From positions 1,473 through 65,472 of the forward strand of contig NZ_JABLSI010000006.1 in NCBI RefSeq assembly GCF_019303475.1: a DNA stretch of 64,000 bases, given 5' to 3'. This DNA is from Streptomyces sp. JJ38 (GTDB taxonomy: Bacteria > Actinomycetota > Actinomycetes > Streptomycetales > Streptomycetaceae). A program made the position numbers and the translations under genes. This document shows, piece after piece, positions 1-11,644 of this stretch (position 1 is its first letter; each line of letters starts with the position of its first letter). The notes beneath the pieces are model-generated. The model was not told the DNA's origin. It saw only the letters and a list, made by a program, of their open reading frames with translations, and made no database searches.

Positions 1-1
1 C

Positions 2-1159
2 GTGCCCGCGGCTGCCCTGGCCGAGGCGGAGCGCCCGCTGATCGGGACCCTCGAAGAGAACGGCGTCATCGACCCCGACGTCCTGTGGTCCTGCACCACC
101 TGCGGCGCCTGCGTCGAGCAGTGCCCCGTCGACATCGAGCACGTCGACCACATCGTCGACATGCGCCGCTACCAGGTCATGATCGAATCCGCCTTCCCCT
201 CCGAAGCCGGAACGATGCTCAAGAACCTGGAGAAGAAGGGCAACCCCTGGGGCCTGGCCAAGAAGCAGCGCCTGGAATGGACCAAGGAAGTCGACTTCGA
301 GGTCCCCGTCGTCGGCAAGACCATCGAAGACCTCACCGAGGTCGAATACCTCTACTGGGTCGGCTGCGCCGGCGCCCTCGAAGACCGCGCCAAGAAGACC
401 ACCAAAGCCTTCGCCGAACTCCTCCACATCGCCGGCGTCAGCTTCGCCATCATGGGCGGCGACGAGAAGTGCACCGGCGACTCCGCCCGGCGTCTGGGCA
501 ACGAGTTCCTCTTCCAGCAGCTGGGTGAGGAGAACGTCGCCAACCTGAACGCGGCCTTCGGCGAGGACGACGAGGACGAGTCGACCAAGCTCCCCGCGGC
601 GAAGAAGAAGATCGTGGCGACCTGCCCGCACTGCTTCAACACCATCGCCAACGAGTACCCGCAACTCGGCGGCCACTACGAGGTCATCCACCACACCCAA
701 CTGCTCCAGCACCTCATCGACGAGGGCAAACTCATCCCCGTCACCCCCGTGGAAGGCCTCATCACCTACCACGACCCCTGCTACCTCGGCCGCCACAACC
801 AGGTCTACACCCCGCCCCGCGAGATCATCGGCAAGGTCCCCGGCCTCCGCAACGAGGAAATGCACCGCCACAAGGAACGCGGCTTCTGCTGCGGCGCCGG
901 CGGCGCCCGCATGTGGATGGAAGAGCGCATCGGCAAACGCATCAACAACGAACGCGTCGACGAAGCACTCTCCCTCAACCCCGACATCGTCTCCACCGCC
1001 TGCCCCTTCTGCCTCGTCATGCTCACCGACTCCGTCAACGGCAAGAAAAACGAAGGCCAGGCCAAGGAGTCCATCCACGTCGTGGACGTCGCACAGCTCC
1101 TCCTGGAGTCGGTGAGCGTGGAGCGAGTGCCGGCCTCCGAGTCAGCTCCCCCGGCATAA
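2..1159 (+). CDS. (Fe-S)-binding oxidoreductase, heterodisulfide-reductase/GlpC type (5'-truncated)
   Basis: This is the C-terminal part of an iron-sulfur oxidoreductase whose beginning lies before the window; the first codon shown is internal. Residues 31-41 form a ferredoxin-type cluster with the spacing CxxCxxCxxxC followed by Pro. Two cysteine-rich CCG domains follow; the second contains CYLGR and GFCCGAGGARMW, and a late ACPFC. Proteins of this family (GlpC, HdrD, LldE relatives) pass electrons between a flavin dehydrogenase or membrane pool and a substrate. In actinomycetes the full protein is about 750 residues with an N-terminal membrane region, so roughly half is visible. The exact substrate cannot be read from the sequence. 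It ends with TAA, with no strong hairpin after it. Confidence 0.85.
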   Translation: MPAAALAEAERPLIGTLEENGVIDPDVLWSCTTCGACVEQCPVDIEHVDHIVDMRRYQVMIESAFPSEAGTMLKNLEKKGNPWGLAKKQRLEWTKEVDFEVPVVGKTIEDLTEVEYLYWVGCAGALEDRAKKTTKAFAELLHIAGVSFAIMGGDEKCTGDSARRLGNEFLFQQLGEENVANLNAAFGEDDEDESTKLPAAKKKIVATCPHCFNTIANEYPQLGGHYEVIHHTQLLQHLIDEGKLIPVTPVEGLITYHDPCYLGRHNQVYTPPREIIGKVPGLRNEEMHRHKERGFCCGAGGARMWMEERIGKRINNERVDEALSLNPDIVSTACPFCLVMLTDSVNGKKNEGQAKESIHVVDVAQLLLESVSVERVPASESAPPA

Positions 1160-1278
1160 CCTCGGATTCGAACACTTCCGGTCGCCAGTTGGTCTTTTTC
1201 GGTCAGGGAGTATGAGTTTCAAGACGGGCTGTGCACCGGTCTGTCGGGGACCGGCCCCCCACCCCTAGCCTCTGCCCT

Positions 1279-1749
1279 ATGCCCGTTGACCAGGCGGCCC
1301 CCTCCACTCCAGGCCGGTCCGAACAGCAACTCCTCAAGCAGCGCTTCACCGCGCGCACACTCCCGCAGTTGCGCGTCGGGGTGGAGGTGTGCGCGGCCTC
1401 GGCCGGACTCACCGAGCCACGCCGGGGCGACTTCGTCCTGGCCGTGGACGAGGTCCTGACGAACGCCGTCGAGCACGCCGGAGGCCACGGCACCCTGCTG
1501 CTGCGCCGCGTCGGACAGGAGCTGGAGGCGCAGATCACCGACGCGGGCCCCGGCTTCACCGCCGACGTCATCCCCGAGCTCCTGCCCGGCCTGGACGGGC
1601 GAGCCAACGGCCGGGGGCTGTGGCTGGCCCGGCTCACCACGGACCGGCTCACCATCGCCGCCGCCGACCCGGACGCCGCCGACCCGGGCACCGTCGTCAC
1701 CCTGGCCGTGACCCTGCCCACCCCCGGCACGTCCCCCGCCGTGCGCTGA
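1279..1749 (+). CDS. RsbW-like ATP-binding protein (anti-sigma factor/serine kinase fold)
   Basis: This 156-residue protein is a stand-alone HATPase_c domain of the RsbW/SpoIIAB type. The N-box is visible as DEVLTNAVEHA near residues 57-67, the G1 box as DAGPGF near 88-93, and the G2 box as GRGLWL near 111-117. Streptomyces carry dozens of such proteins, which usually phosphorylate or bind an anti-anti-sigma factor. No sigma factor or antagonist is adjacent, so its partner is unknown. I chose the ATG at 1279; a start 48 bases earlier is possible but adds sequence unlike the family. Confidence 0.85.
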   Translation: MPVDQAAPSTPGRSEQQLLKQRFTARTLPQLRVGVEVCAASAGLTEPRRGDFVLAVDEVLTNAVEHAGGHGTLLLRRVGQELEAQITDAGPGFTADVIPELLPGLDGRANGRGLWLARLTTDRLTIAAADPDAADPGTVVTLAVTLPTPGTSPAVR

Positions 1750-1864
1750 CCGCCCACAGCCCCTCGGGGGGCACCCCTACGGGATGTACCAACCCGGCCA
1801 CACAAGGCCGCCCAGCCCCGGCCCGGCACCCCGCCCGTCCCCCGGACGCGGTACGTTCGACGAT

Positions 1865-2818
1865 GTGGCTGGATTCAGGATCGGACGTGACCGGGGCTCG
1901 CACAACGCACGGCAGGGGCAGGCCATGCCCCCGCACGGACGGCCCCCGCAGGCGCCTCCGCACGCACCTCAGGGCTGGCCCACCGCGCCGGGAGGCCAGG
2001 CCGTCAGCTGGGGTCGCCCCGCAGCCGCCCCGAACCCCGGTTCCGGGCAGGGCGGCGGATACGGCCCCGGAGGCCCCGGAAGCCCCGGAGGCCCCGGAGG
2101 CCCCGACGCAGGAGGACCCGTCGCCGGAGAACCGGAGTACTTCGCGCCGCCCGCCGCCGACCCGTACACCGCCGACCAGCCTGGCCACACCCGGCAGTTC
2201 AGCATCGGCGACGAACTCGGCGAGGCCTACGGCGACGGCTCCACCTACGCCGCCGGCGGCGGCGCCGCGCCCGCCGGACCCAGGCTGCCCTGGAAGCAAC
2301 TGCTCTCCGGCATCGTGCTGCGCCCGAACGCGACGTTCCAGCAGATGCGCGACCACCAGGTGTGGCTCCCGGCCGTCCTCGTCACCTTCCTCTACGGCCT
2401 GCTGGCCGTCTTCGGGTTGGACGAGGCGCGCGAGGAGGTCCTCAGCGCGACGCTGTCGAACGCGGTGCCGTTCGTCCTCATGACCGGTGTCGCCGTCGTC
2501 CTCTCCGGGCTCGTGCTCGGTGCGGTGACGCACACGCTGGCCCGGCAGTTCGGCGGCGACGGCGCGTGGGCGCCCACGATCGGCCTGGCCATGCTCGTCA
2601 TGTCGCTGACCGACGCGCCCCGGCTGCTGTTCGCCCTCTTCCTCGGCGGTGACGCCACCTTCGTCCAGGTGCTGGGCTGGCTGACCTGGGGCGCGGCGGC
2701 GGCGCTGTTCACCTCGCTGGTCAGCCGCTCCCACGACCTGCCCTGGCCCAAGGCGCTGGGCGCCTCCGCGATCCAGCTCCTCGCCCTGCTGTTCCTGATG
2801 AAGCTCGGCACGCTCTGA
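1865..2818 (+). CDS. Yip1-family integral membrane protein
   Basis: The N-terminal third, about 140 residues, is rich in Pro, Gly and Gln and is probably disordered in the cytoplasm. The rest has five hydrophobic helices, for example LPAVLVTFLYGLLAVF and AVPFVLMTGVAVVLSG, in the pattern of Yip1-domain proteins. The function of bacterial Yip1 proteins is unknown. I chose the GTG at 1865 because it gives the opening MAGFRIGR that I recall from Streptomyces homologues. The ATG at 1784 would add a low-complexity extension, and the ATG at 1925 is also possible. A strong hairpin follows the stop. Confidence 0.8.
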   Translation: MAGFRIGRDRGSHNARQGQAMPPHGRPPQAPPHAPQGWPTAPGGQAVSWGRPAAAPNPGSGQGGGYGPGGPGSPGGPGGPDAGGPVAGEPEYFAPPAADPYTADQPGHTRQFSIGDELGEAYGDGSTYAAGGGAAPAGPRLPWKQLLSGIVLRPNATFQQMRDHQVWLPAVLVTFLYGLLAVFGLDEAREEVLSATLSNAVPFVLMTGVAVVLSGLVLGAVTHTLARQFGGDGAWAPTIGLAMLVMSLTDAPRLLFALFLGGDATFVQVLGWLTWGAAAALFTSLVSRSHDLPWPKALGASAIQLLALLFLMKLGTL

Positions 2819-2823
2819 CGGCC

Positions 2824-2860
2824 GCGCGTCGGCCGGGACGACGAGTCCCGGCCGACGCGC
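2824..2860. terminator. Perfect 16-bp stem hairpin between convergent genes
   Basis: The arms at 2824-2839 and 2845-2860 are perfectly complementary, with a 5-base loop. It lies between the stops of the Yip1 gene (+) and the SGNH hydrolase gene (-), so it probably terminates both. There is no T tract, as is usual in Streptomyces. A run of GGGCGGACC repeats follows at 2870-2895. Confidence 0.85.
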
Positions 2861-2906
2861 CCGGTCGGACCGGGCGGACCGGGCGGACCGGGCGGGCGAG
2901 GGTTCG

Positions 2907-4436
2907 TCAGGCGAAACGCTGCGCCGCCGAACCGTCGCACCGCTGCAGCCGGACCTGCTCCGTGGCGCCGCCGAGCGTCACGCACAACTCTGGGGCGGCG
3001 GCCGGACGGATGCTCGCCCCGGCACCGCGCACGAAGCGCTGGTTGTCGCCCGTGTGGCAGTTCCAGAGGATGAGCCCGGCCCCGGCCTCGTACCGTCCGG
3101 CCGGCACGTCCAGGCAGCGGTCGTGCGTCAACTCGGTGTAGAGGCGCTGCCCTTCGGCGTCGTGCCACCAGCCCTGGTTGCGCTCACCGTGGCAGCTCCA
3201 GCCGCGCACCGTCGTCCCGTCCCGGCTGCTCGCGCCGTCGGCGTCCAGGCAGGTTCCGGTGGCGGCGTTCCGCAGCGGCGCGAAGGCGTCGTCCCAGGCG
3301 CCCGGGTACAGCTGGGGCTGCCCCCGGCCGTCCGGGTCGGCGCAGGACGCCTCGGTCAGGCCCGAGGCGGCCAGTTGCGTCAGACAGGACGCGAAGGCCC
3401 CGTGCCCGCGCGCGTTCGGGTGGAACGACTGGCGGACCGAGTTCGAGTCCGGCGGGAACGGGTTGGACAGCTCGACGTACAGGCCGCGGGCGAACGGGTT
3501 CTCCATGCACACCTCGTGGCCGTGGAACAGCCGTGAGGCGTCCAGGTACGTGGCGCCGGTCTGCCGGGCCGCCGCGCGGATGCCCTGCTGGAAGAGCGGA
3601 ACGGCCTCGTCGCGGCCCCACTGCGAGTCGGAGGTGTACCCGGTGCAGCCGCCGACGAGCTTGCCGGGATAGTTCGGGTTGTCCTTGATGTCGGGGCCGA
3701 TGGGGCTCGGGTAGCTCATCACGACCAACTCGTAGTCGTCCCGGGCGTATCCGGCGTCACGCATGACGGTACGCAGGTCGTCGATCGTGGCCGTCACCTT
3801 GGGTACGAGCCCGTCGACCCGGTCCTGCCAGCCGGGCCCGTAGCCGGGGGCACAGGGGCCCTGCAGGAGGAACCACCGGGTGACGCAGTCCGTGATCACG
3901 GGCCCGAACTGGAGGTCGTCGTTGGCTCCGGCGACGAGCACGATCTGCTTCAGCCGGGTGTTCCGCGCCCTGATGGCGAGGCTGTCGCTCTGCACCAGTT
4001 CGTCGGCGTACTGCGGGGAGCCGCCCATGCGGATGTTGACGCTGGAGGCCCCGGAGCAGGCCACGTTGTACGTGACGTCAGCGGCGATCCCGGTGCGGTG
4101 GATGGCCGCGTCCGGGGAACGGTGGCACCAGTTGTCCGGCCCGTCGGTGCCGGGCTCGTAGGTGCCGACACCCTCGCCGCTGATCTCGCTGTCGCCCAGG
4201 GAGATCAGCGAGGTCTTGCGCTCGGCGACGGGCCGGATCTCCGGCGAGCCGTAGAGCTCGACGGCCTCCGCCGCCCGGATCCGCTCCAACTCGGGCCGTA
4301 GGGGTACGGACTGTGCCTGCTCCTCGGCGGCGGGGCCGTCCGCCGCGAGCGCCGGGGCCGCCGACGTTCCGAGGCCCAGCAGGGCCAGGGCCGCCGCCCC
4401 GGCTCCCAGCGCTCTGATCGATCTGCCACGTGCCAT
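2907..4436 (-). CDS. Secreted SGNH/GDSL hydrolase with C-terminal ricin-type lectin domain
   Basis: The 509-residue protein starts with a clear signal peptide (Arg-rich start, AALALLGLG core, cleavage after ALA near residue 31). The SGNH fold shows the nucleophile block SLGDSEIS, the glycine block VACSGASS, the GANDD block and the terminal FHPN histidine block. The last 130 residues contain three ricin B (beta-trefoil) repeats with conserved CLD and CxxxxNQ patterns. The family hydrolyses esters of lipids or acetylated polysaccharides, and the lectin probably tethers it to a polysaccharide. The two-domain layout resembles secreted Streptomyces lipases and acetyl esterases. The exact substrate is not visible. 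Confidence 0.9.
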   Translation of the reverse strand: MARGRSIRALGAGAAALALLGLGTSAAPALAADGPAAEEQAQSVPLRPELERIRAAEAVELYGSPEIRPVAERKTSLISLGDSEISGEGVGTYEPGTDGPDNWCHRSPDAAIHRTGIAADVTYNVACSGASSVNIRMGGSPQYADELVQSDSLAIRARNTRLKQIVLVAGANDDLQFGPVITDCVTRWFLLQGPCAPGYGPGWQDRVDGLVPKVTATIDDLRTVMRDAGYARDDYELVVMSYPSPIGPDIKDNPNYPGKLVGGCTGYTSDSQWGRDEAVPLFQQGIRAAARQTGATYLDASRLFHGHEVCMENPFARGLYVELSNPFPPDSNSVRQSFHPNARGHGAFASCLTQLAASGLTEASCADPDGRGQPQLYPGAWDDAFAPLRNAATGTCLDADGASSRDGTTVRGWSCHGERNQGWWHDAEGQRLYTELTHDRCLDVPAGRYEAGAGLILWNCHTGDNQRFVRGAGASIRPAAAPELCVTLGGATEQVRLQRCDGSAAQRFA

Positions 4437-4537
4437 GGGGGGTCTCCGCTCATGCAGACGACAGGGTTACCGGAGGTTGTACTGTCAGGTAACCCGTCCG
4501 GGAAGCCCCTGGACACAAGAAGTTGGACACTTGTCCA

Positions 4538-5128
4538 TCAGCCGGTGCCCGGCTCAGCTCCCGGCGTCGGGTGGGTCCCGACCTCCCGCAGGCCGACGCG
4601 GGCCGCCACACCCCGGGCCGTCACGCTCGTCCGCGCGCCGCAGCCCTCCAGCAACCGCCGGGCGCCGGTGTTGTCCGGCGTCGTGTGCGCGACGAGCTCG
4701 GCGAAACCCGCCGCACGCGCCTCCGCCACCAACCCACCGAGGACCGCGCGCCCCACCCCGGCGCCCCGCGCCGAGCGTCCGAGCCACACGCCGGCCTCCA
4801 CCGCCCCCGAAGCCGTCGGTCCCGGCCCCCCGCTCCCCGGAGCCGCCCCCTGGGGAACCGGCCCCGGGGGCTCCGGGCACAGCCGCGCCGCTCCCACGAC
4901 CCTCCCGCCCACCAGGACGGCGTACGTCGTCTCCACCGGGGCCGCCGCGAGCCCCCGGCTCCGGCTCCGGTGGAACCCCAGGAACGCCGCCCGGCGCTCC
5001 GCGGTCCACCCCGGCGGCCCCGGGACCGGCGGCATGACCTCGACCGGATCGGCGCCCGCTACGGCGGCTTCGAGCAGGGCCGGCAGCAGCGCCTCGTCCA
5101 GGCGCCGCAGAATGACGTCTTCACGCAT
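4538..5128 (-). CDS. GNAT family N-acetyltransferase
   Basis: This 196-residue protein has the GNAT pattern. The acetyl-CoA binding segment RSARGAGVGRAVLGG lies in the middle, followed by a helix and the late ARRLLEGCGAR segment typical of motif B. The acceptor substrate cannot be predicted. I chose the ATG at 5128 because the opening MREDVILRRL resembles family starts; the in-frame start 78 bases upstream gives atypical sequence. The coding strand is very GC-rich, so the opposite strand shows long false reading frames. Confidence 0.8.
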   Translation of the reverse strand: MREDVILRRLDEALLPALLEAAVAGADPVEVMPPVPGPPGWTAERRAAFLGFHRSRSRGLAAAPVETTYAVLVGGRVVGAARLCPEPPGPVPQGAAPGSGGPGPTASGAVEAGVWLGRSARGAGVGRAVLGGLVAEARAAGFAELVAHTTPDNTGARRLLEGCGARTSVTARGVAARVGLREVGTHPTPGAEPGTG

Positions 5129-5183
5129 CCCCGTAGCGTGCCGCCCCACCGGCCCCCGTGGCACCTGGTTTACCGCCCCGCCG

Positions 5184-8166
<2,983 letters not shown>

Positions 8167-8261
8167 CCCCCGAGCCTACGCGCACGGGCGGGACCAGGCC
8201 CAATCACCCCCGGCCCCGCCCGCGCGTCCGACTCACGACCGACTCGGCCGGCTCGGTCGGC

Positions 8262-8429
8262 TCAGCGCCGGTACCGCGCCTTCACCGGGACCGCCTGCCG
8301 CAGCCGCGCACACCGCGGACACCGCAGCAGCCGCCCGGGCCCGATCCGCGCGCTGCCGAGCTGCTGCATCGGAAACGTGTCGGTGCTGAACACATGGCCT
8401 TCGGCACAGCGCACGACGGTGGACTCCAT
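8262..8429 (-). CDS. Small conserved zinc-ribbon-like protein (55 aa)
   Basis: A short gene reads MESTVVRCAEGHVF and ends PVKARYRR. It has Cys8, His12 and a CPRC pair (Cys37, Cys40), a set that could bind zinc. Almost every third codon base is G or C, and the ATG has a GGGAAG element upstream, which supports real coding. I recall similar small proteins in many Streptomyces, but no function is known to me. Two longer reading frames over the same bases have poor composition and are shadows. Confidence 0.7.
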   Translation of the reverse strand: MESTVVRCAEGHVFSTDTFPMQQLGSARIGPGRLLRCPRCARLRQAVPVKARYRR

Positions 8430-8668
8430 CGCTTCCCTCTCCCCAAGTACGTAGGCGACGCGAGGACGAAAGCCACCCTAGGGGACGAATCGGGCCGCGC
8501 GACGACCGCCGCACCGAACCCACCGTACGCCCCAACTCGCCCTCCCCCCACCCCTCCCACAACGGCGAACGGACCCGCGGCCTGTGCGCCGGAGGTCCGT
8601 GATGAGGTACAGTGTCCCGCGTTGAGCGAGCCGCCAGATGAACGTCAGACGGGCGGCTTCCGCTTCAC

Positions 8669-8739
8669 GCGGGCGTAGTTTAATGGTAGAACATGAGCTT
8701 CCCAAGCTTATAGCGCGGGTTCGATTCCCGTCGCCCGCT
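8669..8739 (+). tRNA. tRNA-Gly (anticodon CCC)
   Basis: The 71-base sequence folds as a standard cloverleaf. The acceptor stem GCGGGCG pairs with CGCCCGC, the D arm contains TTTAATGGTAGA, the anticodon CCC is at 8701-8703, and the T arm is GCGGG-TTCGATT-CCCGT. The 3' CCA is not encoded. The anticodon stem has one G-U pair (TGAGC with GCTTA). The 3' half is duplicated at 13530-13568, suggesting use as an integration site. Confidence 0.95.
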
Positions 8740-9045
8740 CTTGAATGAAGCCCCAGGTCAGAGACCTGGGGCTCCTTCGTTGCCTGGGCCTCTCGGGGCC
8801 TGCCGCGCCCTCCGCGCGCCCCAACTCGCTCACTCGGACGGCGGGCCTGGCGCACCAGCGGTTCGGCTCGGGCGTGCACGCCTCCCACCCGGCTGCACCG
8901 GCACGCCCCTCCCGACAGCCGGGCCTGGCCTGGGGCAGCGCAGCACCGTCCGACGTCCCGGGGGCGTGCGCCGTCGGCCCGACGCACCCCCCTTCGGCCG
9001 GCCTTACGGTTTTCCGCGCCGCAGTCGCTCTGGAGTGACCTTCGG
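8740..9045. other. Non-coding stretch after the tRNA
   Basis: Apart from the tRNA terminator and a small GTGACC-TTC-GGTCAC hairpin at 9035-9049, which overlaps the stop of the next gene, I see no gene or known element here. If the tRNA was an integration site, an integrase gene would be expected in this position, but none is present. Confidence 0.5.
8747..8775 (+). terminator. Hairpin after tRNA-Gly
   Basis: The arms at 8750-8759 and 8763-8772 are perfectly complementary with a 3-base loop, followed by CTTCGTT. It lies directly after the tRNA. A very similar hairpin follows the tRNA remnant at 13.6 kb. Confidence 0.75.
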
Positions 9046-10017
9046 TCACGTGGAGTGCTGTGTCGCCGCATCCGTGACGAGGACGATCTTGCCGTTGGTG
9101 CGGCCGGTCTCGCCCAGAGCGTGGGCCTCGGCGGCCTCGCGGAGGGGGAAGACCGCCTCGATATGGGCGCGCAGGGCTCCTGACCGGACAAGGTCGGCGA
9201 TGGCATTCATGCCGGCGTGGTCGGCTTCGACGAGCAGGGTCTCCACACGTACGCCGCGCGCGGCCGCCTTCGTGGCCTCGTCGGGGTCGGTCCCCCGGAG
9301 GAGGGAGACGAGGGTGCCTCCGGAGCGGAGGACGTCGAGGGAACGGGTACGGGTGTCGCCGGAGAGCGGGTCGAGGACCATGTCGACGTCCTGGACGGCG
9401 TCGCGAAAGTCCGTGGTGCGGTAGTCGATCACTTCGTCCGCTCCGAGGGAGCGCACGAAGTCGTGCTTGGGGGCGCTGGCGGTGCCGACGACGTACGCGC
9501 CGCGGGACTTGGCGATCTGAACGGCGAGGTGGCCGACCCCGCCGGCGGCGGCGTGAATCAGGACCCGCTGCCCGGCGCGGACTTCGGCGGTGTCAACGAG
9601 GGCCTGGTAGGCGGTGAGGGCGGCGAGGGGCAGGGCGCCGGCCTGGACGTGGTCGATGCCGGCGGGCTTGTGGGTGAAGGCGCGGGCGGGTCCGGTGACG
9701 TACTCGGCGTGGGAGCCGACGCCGTGCGGGTAGGGCAGCATGCCGAAGACCTCGTCGCCCGGCTTGAACAGGGTGACGCCGTAGCCGACGGCCTCGACGA
9801 CGCCGGAGACGTCCCAGCCGAGTACGAGCGGGAGGCGGTTGAGGAACAGGCCGGCGGAACGGTGCTTCCAGTCGGTCGGGTTGAGTCCGGCCGCGCGGAC
9901 GGCGACGAGGATCTGGCTCGGCCCCGGCTCGGGTAGCGGCAGCACGGTCTCCTTGAGGACCTCGGGGGCTCCGTGAACGTCCTGGCTGATGGCACGCATG
10001 GTGGGGTGATCGGTCAT
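9046..10017 (-). CDS. NADP-dependent quinone-oxidoreductase-like (medium-chain) dehydrogenase
   Basis: This 323-residue protein belongs to the zinc-independent medium-chain dehydrogenase branch (QOR type). The N-terminal GroES-like domain shows AAGLNPTDWKHR, and the Rossmann fold shows HAAAGGVGHLAVQIAK. The cysteine and histidine zinc ligands of alcohol dehydrogenases are absent. Such enzymes reduce quinones or enones with NADPH. It is divergent from the GlxA-type regulator, separated by a 70-base region full of ATGGCAT/ATGCCAT half-sites, so that regulator probably controls it. I chose the ATG at 10017. Confidence 0.87.
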   Translation of the reverse strand: MTDHPTMRAISQDVHGAPEVLKETVLPLPEPGPSQILVAVRAAGLNPTDWKHRSAGLFLNRLPLVLGWDVSGVVEAVGYGVTLFKPGDEVFGMLPYPHGVGSHAEYVTGPARAFTHKPAGIDHVQAGALPLAALTAYQALVDTAEVRAGQRVLIHAAAGGVGHLAVQIAKSRGAYVVGTASAPKHDFVRSLGADEVIDYRTTDFRDAVQDVDMVLDPLSGDTRTRSLDVLRSGGTLVSLLRGTDPDEATKAAARGVRVETLLVEADHAGMNAIADLVRSGALRAHIEAVFPLREAAEAHALGETGRTNGKIVLVTDAATQHST

Positions 10018-10050
10018 GTGATCCAGGTTGGCCGGAGATCCACACCAGTA

Positions 10051-10091
10051 CCATGGCATGAATGCCATCTTTCGACGGGATCATGCCATGG
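10051..10091. promoter_or_regulatory. Inverted-repeat operator candidate between divergent genes
   Basis: ATGGCAT (10053-10059) and ATGCCAT (10062-10068) form a close dyad. A wider perfect 11-bp inverted repeat pairs CCATGGCATGA (10051-10061) with TCATGCCATGG (10081-10091), overlapping the regulator start codon. Three half-sites between a divergent regulator and enzyme are the usual sign of an operator. The binding protein is inferred, not shown. Confidence 0.6.
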
Positions 10092-11044
10092 GTGTTCATC
10101 GAGTCGTCGTCCTCGCCCTGGACGGGGTGTACCCCTTCGAACTCGGCATCCCCAGTCGCGTCTTCGGTGCGGCCGGGGGCCGGTACGAGGTCCTGACCTG
10201 CTCGGTCGACGGCGGCCCCGTCACGACGAACTCCGACTTCTCGGTCACGGTCGAGCACGGCCCGGAGGCCCTGGGGGCCGCGGACACCGTGCTCCTGCCG
10301 CCGTTCGACACGTCCCTCCTGAGCCGCGACCTTCCGCCGGGCGTCAGGGACGCTCTCGCGGTCGTGCCGCCCGGCGCACGGATCGTCTCCATCTGCACCG
10401 GGGCCTTCGTCCTGGCCGCCGCCGGGCTTCTCGACGGCCGGCCTGCCACCACCCACTGGTCCCTCGCGGATGTGTTCCGGTCCTGGTACCCGCGGGTGGA
10501 CCTCGACCCGGACGTGCTGTTCGTCGACGACGGTTCCGTGCTCTCCTCGGCCGGGGCCGCGTCCGGCCTGGACGTCTGCCTCCATCTCGTACGCCGGGAC
10601 CACGGCACCGCTGTCGCCAACAGCGTGGCGCGGGCGTGTGTCGTGCCCCCGTGGCGAGAGGGCGGCCAGGCCCAGTACATCGAGCACCCGGTGCCCGAGG
10701 GGCCCACGAACGGCACCTCCGCCACCCGCCAGTGGGCCCTGGAGAACCTGCACGAGCCGCTCTACCTGGCTGACCTGGCCGGGCACGCCCGGATGAGCCT
10801 GCGCACCTTCGCTCGCCGGTTCACCGAGGAGGTCGGGACGAGTCCCGGGCGCTGGCTGACCCAGCAGCGGCTGTCGCGCGCTCGGCAGCTCCTGGAGACG
10901 ACCGACCTCGCGGTGGACGATGTCGCGGGCCTGGTCGGTTTCGCCACGGGGACGTCGCTGCGCGAGCATCTGCACGCTGCGATCGGCGTCTCACCGCTTG
11001 CCTACCGGCGTACGTTCCGCGGTGCCAACAGTCCGAGCGCATGA
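10088..11044 (+). CDS. GlxA-family AraC-type transcriptional regulator (DJ-1/PfpI domain plus HTH)
   Basis: The 318-residue protein has an N-terminal DJ-1/PfpI-like domain with the elbow SICTGAFVLAAAGLL, where the Cys sits at the nucleophile position. It has a C-terminal AraC double helix-turn-helix (LADLAGHARMSLRTFARR, then DDVAGLVGFATGTSLREH). GlxA-type regulators usually sense a small metabolite and activate neighbouring genes. The divergent oxidoreductase is the obvious target. I chose the ATG at 10088 because it opens directly into the domain strand GVHRVVVLALDG. Confidence 0.9.
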   Translation: MGVHRVVVLALDGVYPFELGIPSRVFGAAGGRYEVLTCSVDGGPVTTNSDFSVTVEHGPEALGAADTVLLPPFDTSLLSRDLPPGVRDALAVVPPGARIVSICTGAFVLAAAGLLDGRPATTHWSLADVFRSWYPRVDLDPDVLFVDDGSVLSSAGAASGLDVCLHLVRRDHGTAVANSVARACVVPPWREGGQAQYIEHPVPEGPTNGTSATRQWALENLHEPLYLADLAGHARMSLRTFARRFTEEVGTSPGRWLTQQRLSRARQLLETTDLAVDDVAGLVGFATGTSLREHLHAAIGVSPLAYRRTFRGANSPSA

Positions 11045-11644
11045 GCTTCAGGCCAGGTCGGCCCCGGTAACTTGGCGGCCGGCGAGTACGCCCCACCGAC
11101 CCGGCGGCATAACGTCCGGCGCGCGGGGCATCGCTCCGGCACCCGCCGCCCAATATCGCTTGGCGCGCACCGCAGCTCCTTGGCGCGCTCGCCGCCGCTC
11201 TGGAGTCGAGGGCGTCCGCTCACTCACCGACATCGACGGCAAGCACCAGCCCGACCTCGCCGAGGCCGCACCGAGCCGCCCGGGGCCGAGTGAATGTTCG
11301 GTTCGGTGTCAGGGGCAGAGTCACGGAACAAGCTGAGCTCCCCAGGAGACCCGGGGCGGTTCAGACCGGTCGGGTCGGAGATGGCAGAGGGTTGTTGTCG
11401 GCATGGGCGTAGCCGTGGATCTGCTGGGCGTCCGTCAGATCCATGATGGGGTCAAGGGACATGAACGGGCCCAGGGCCGGGTCGTATTCGCGGCTGCGAG
11501 GTGGACCGATCCCGTGGCGTCGGTGTCATCGGTGCCGCCGGCGAGGGTGCGGTTGCCGGTCGCCGTCGGCGGCCGTGGCCGGCCGTCACCCGGTCAGCAG
11601 TGGCCGCGTGGCCGTTCCGCGATCCTGTCCCTAGCTTCGAAGGC
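11045..11644. other. Decayed stretch without an intact gene
   Basis: This 600-base stretch has patchy composition, and no frame has sustained third-position GC. It contains an RHS-protein tail remnant at 11361-11492 on the minus strand, annotated separately. The rest shows nothing I can identify. Confidence 0.6.
11361..11492 (-). pseudogene. Remnant of an RHS-repeat protein core
   Basis: Translating the minus strand gives 43 residues with REYDPALGPFMSLDPIMD and then QQIHGYAHADNNP before a stop. This matches the conserved RHS-associated core that normally reads (A)R.YDP..GRF.S.DP and GY.YA.NNP, just before the variable toxin tip of RHS/YD-repeat proteins. Upstream repeats and a downstream toxin domain are missing, so this is a leftover of a polymorphic-toxin gene. 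Several positions have drifted from the consensus, consistent with decay. Confidence 0.75.
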
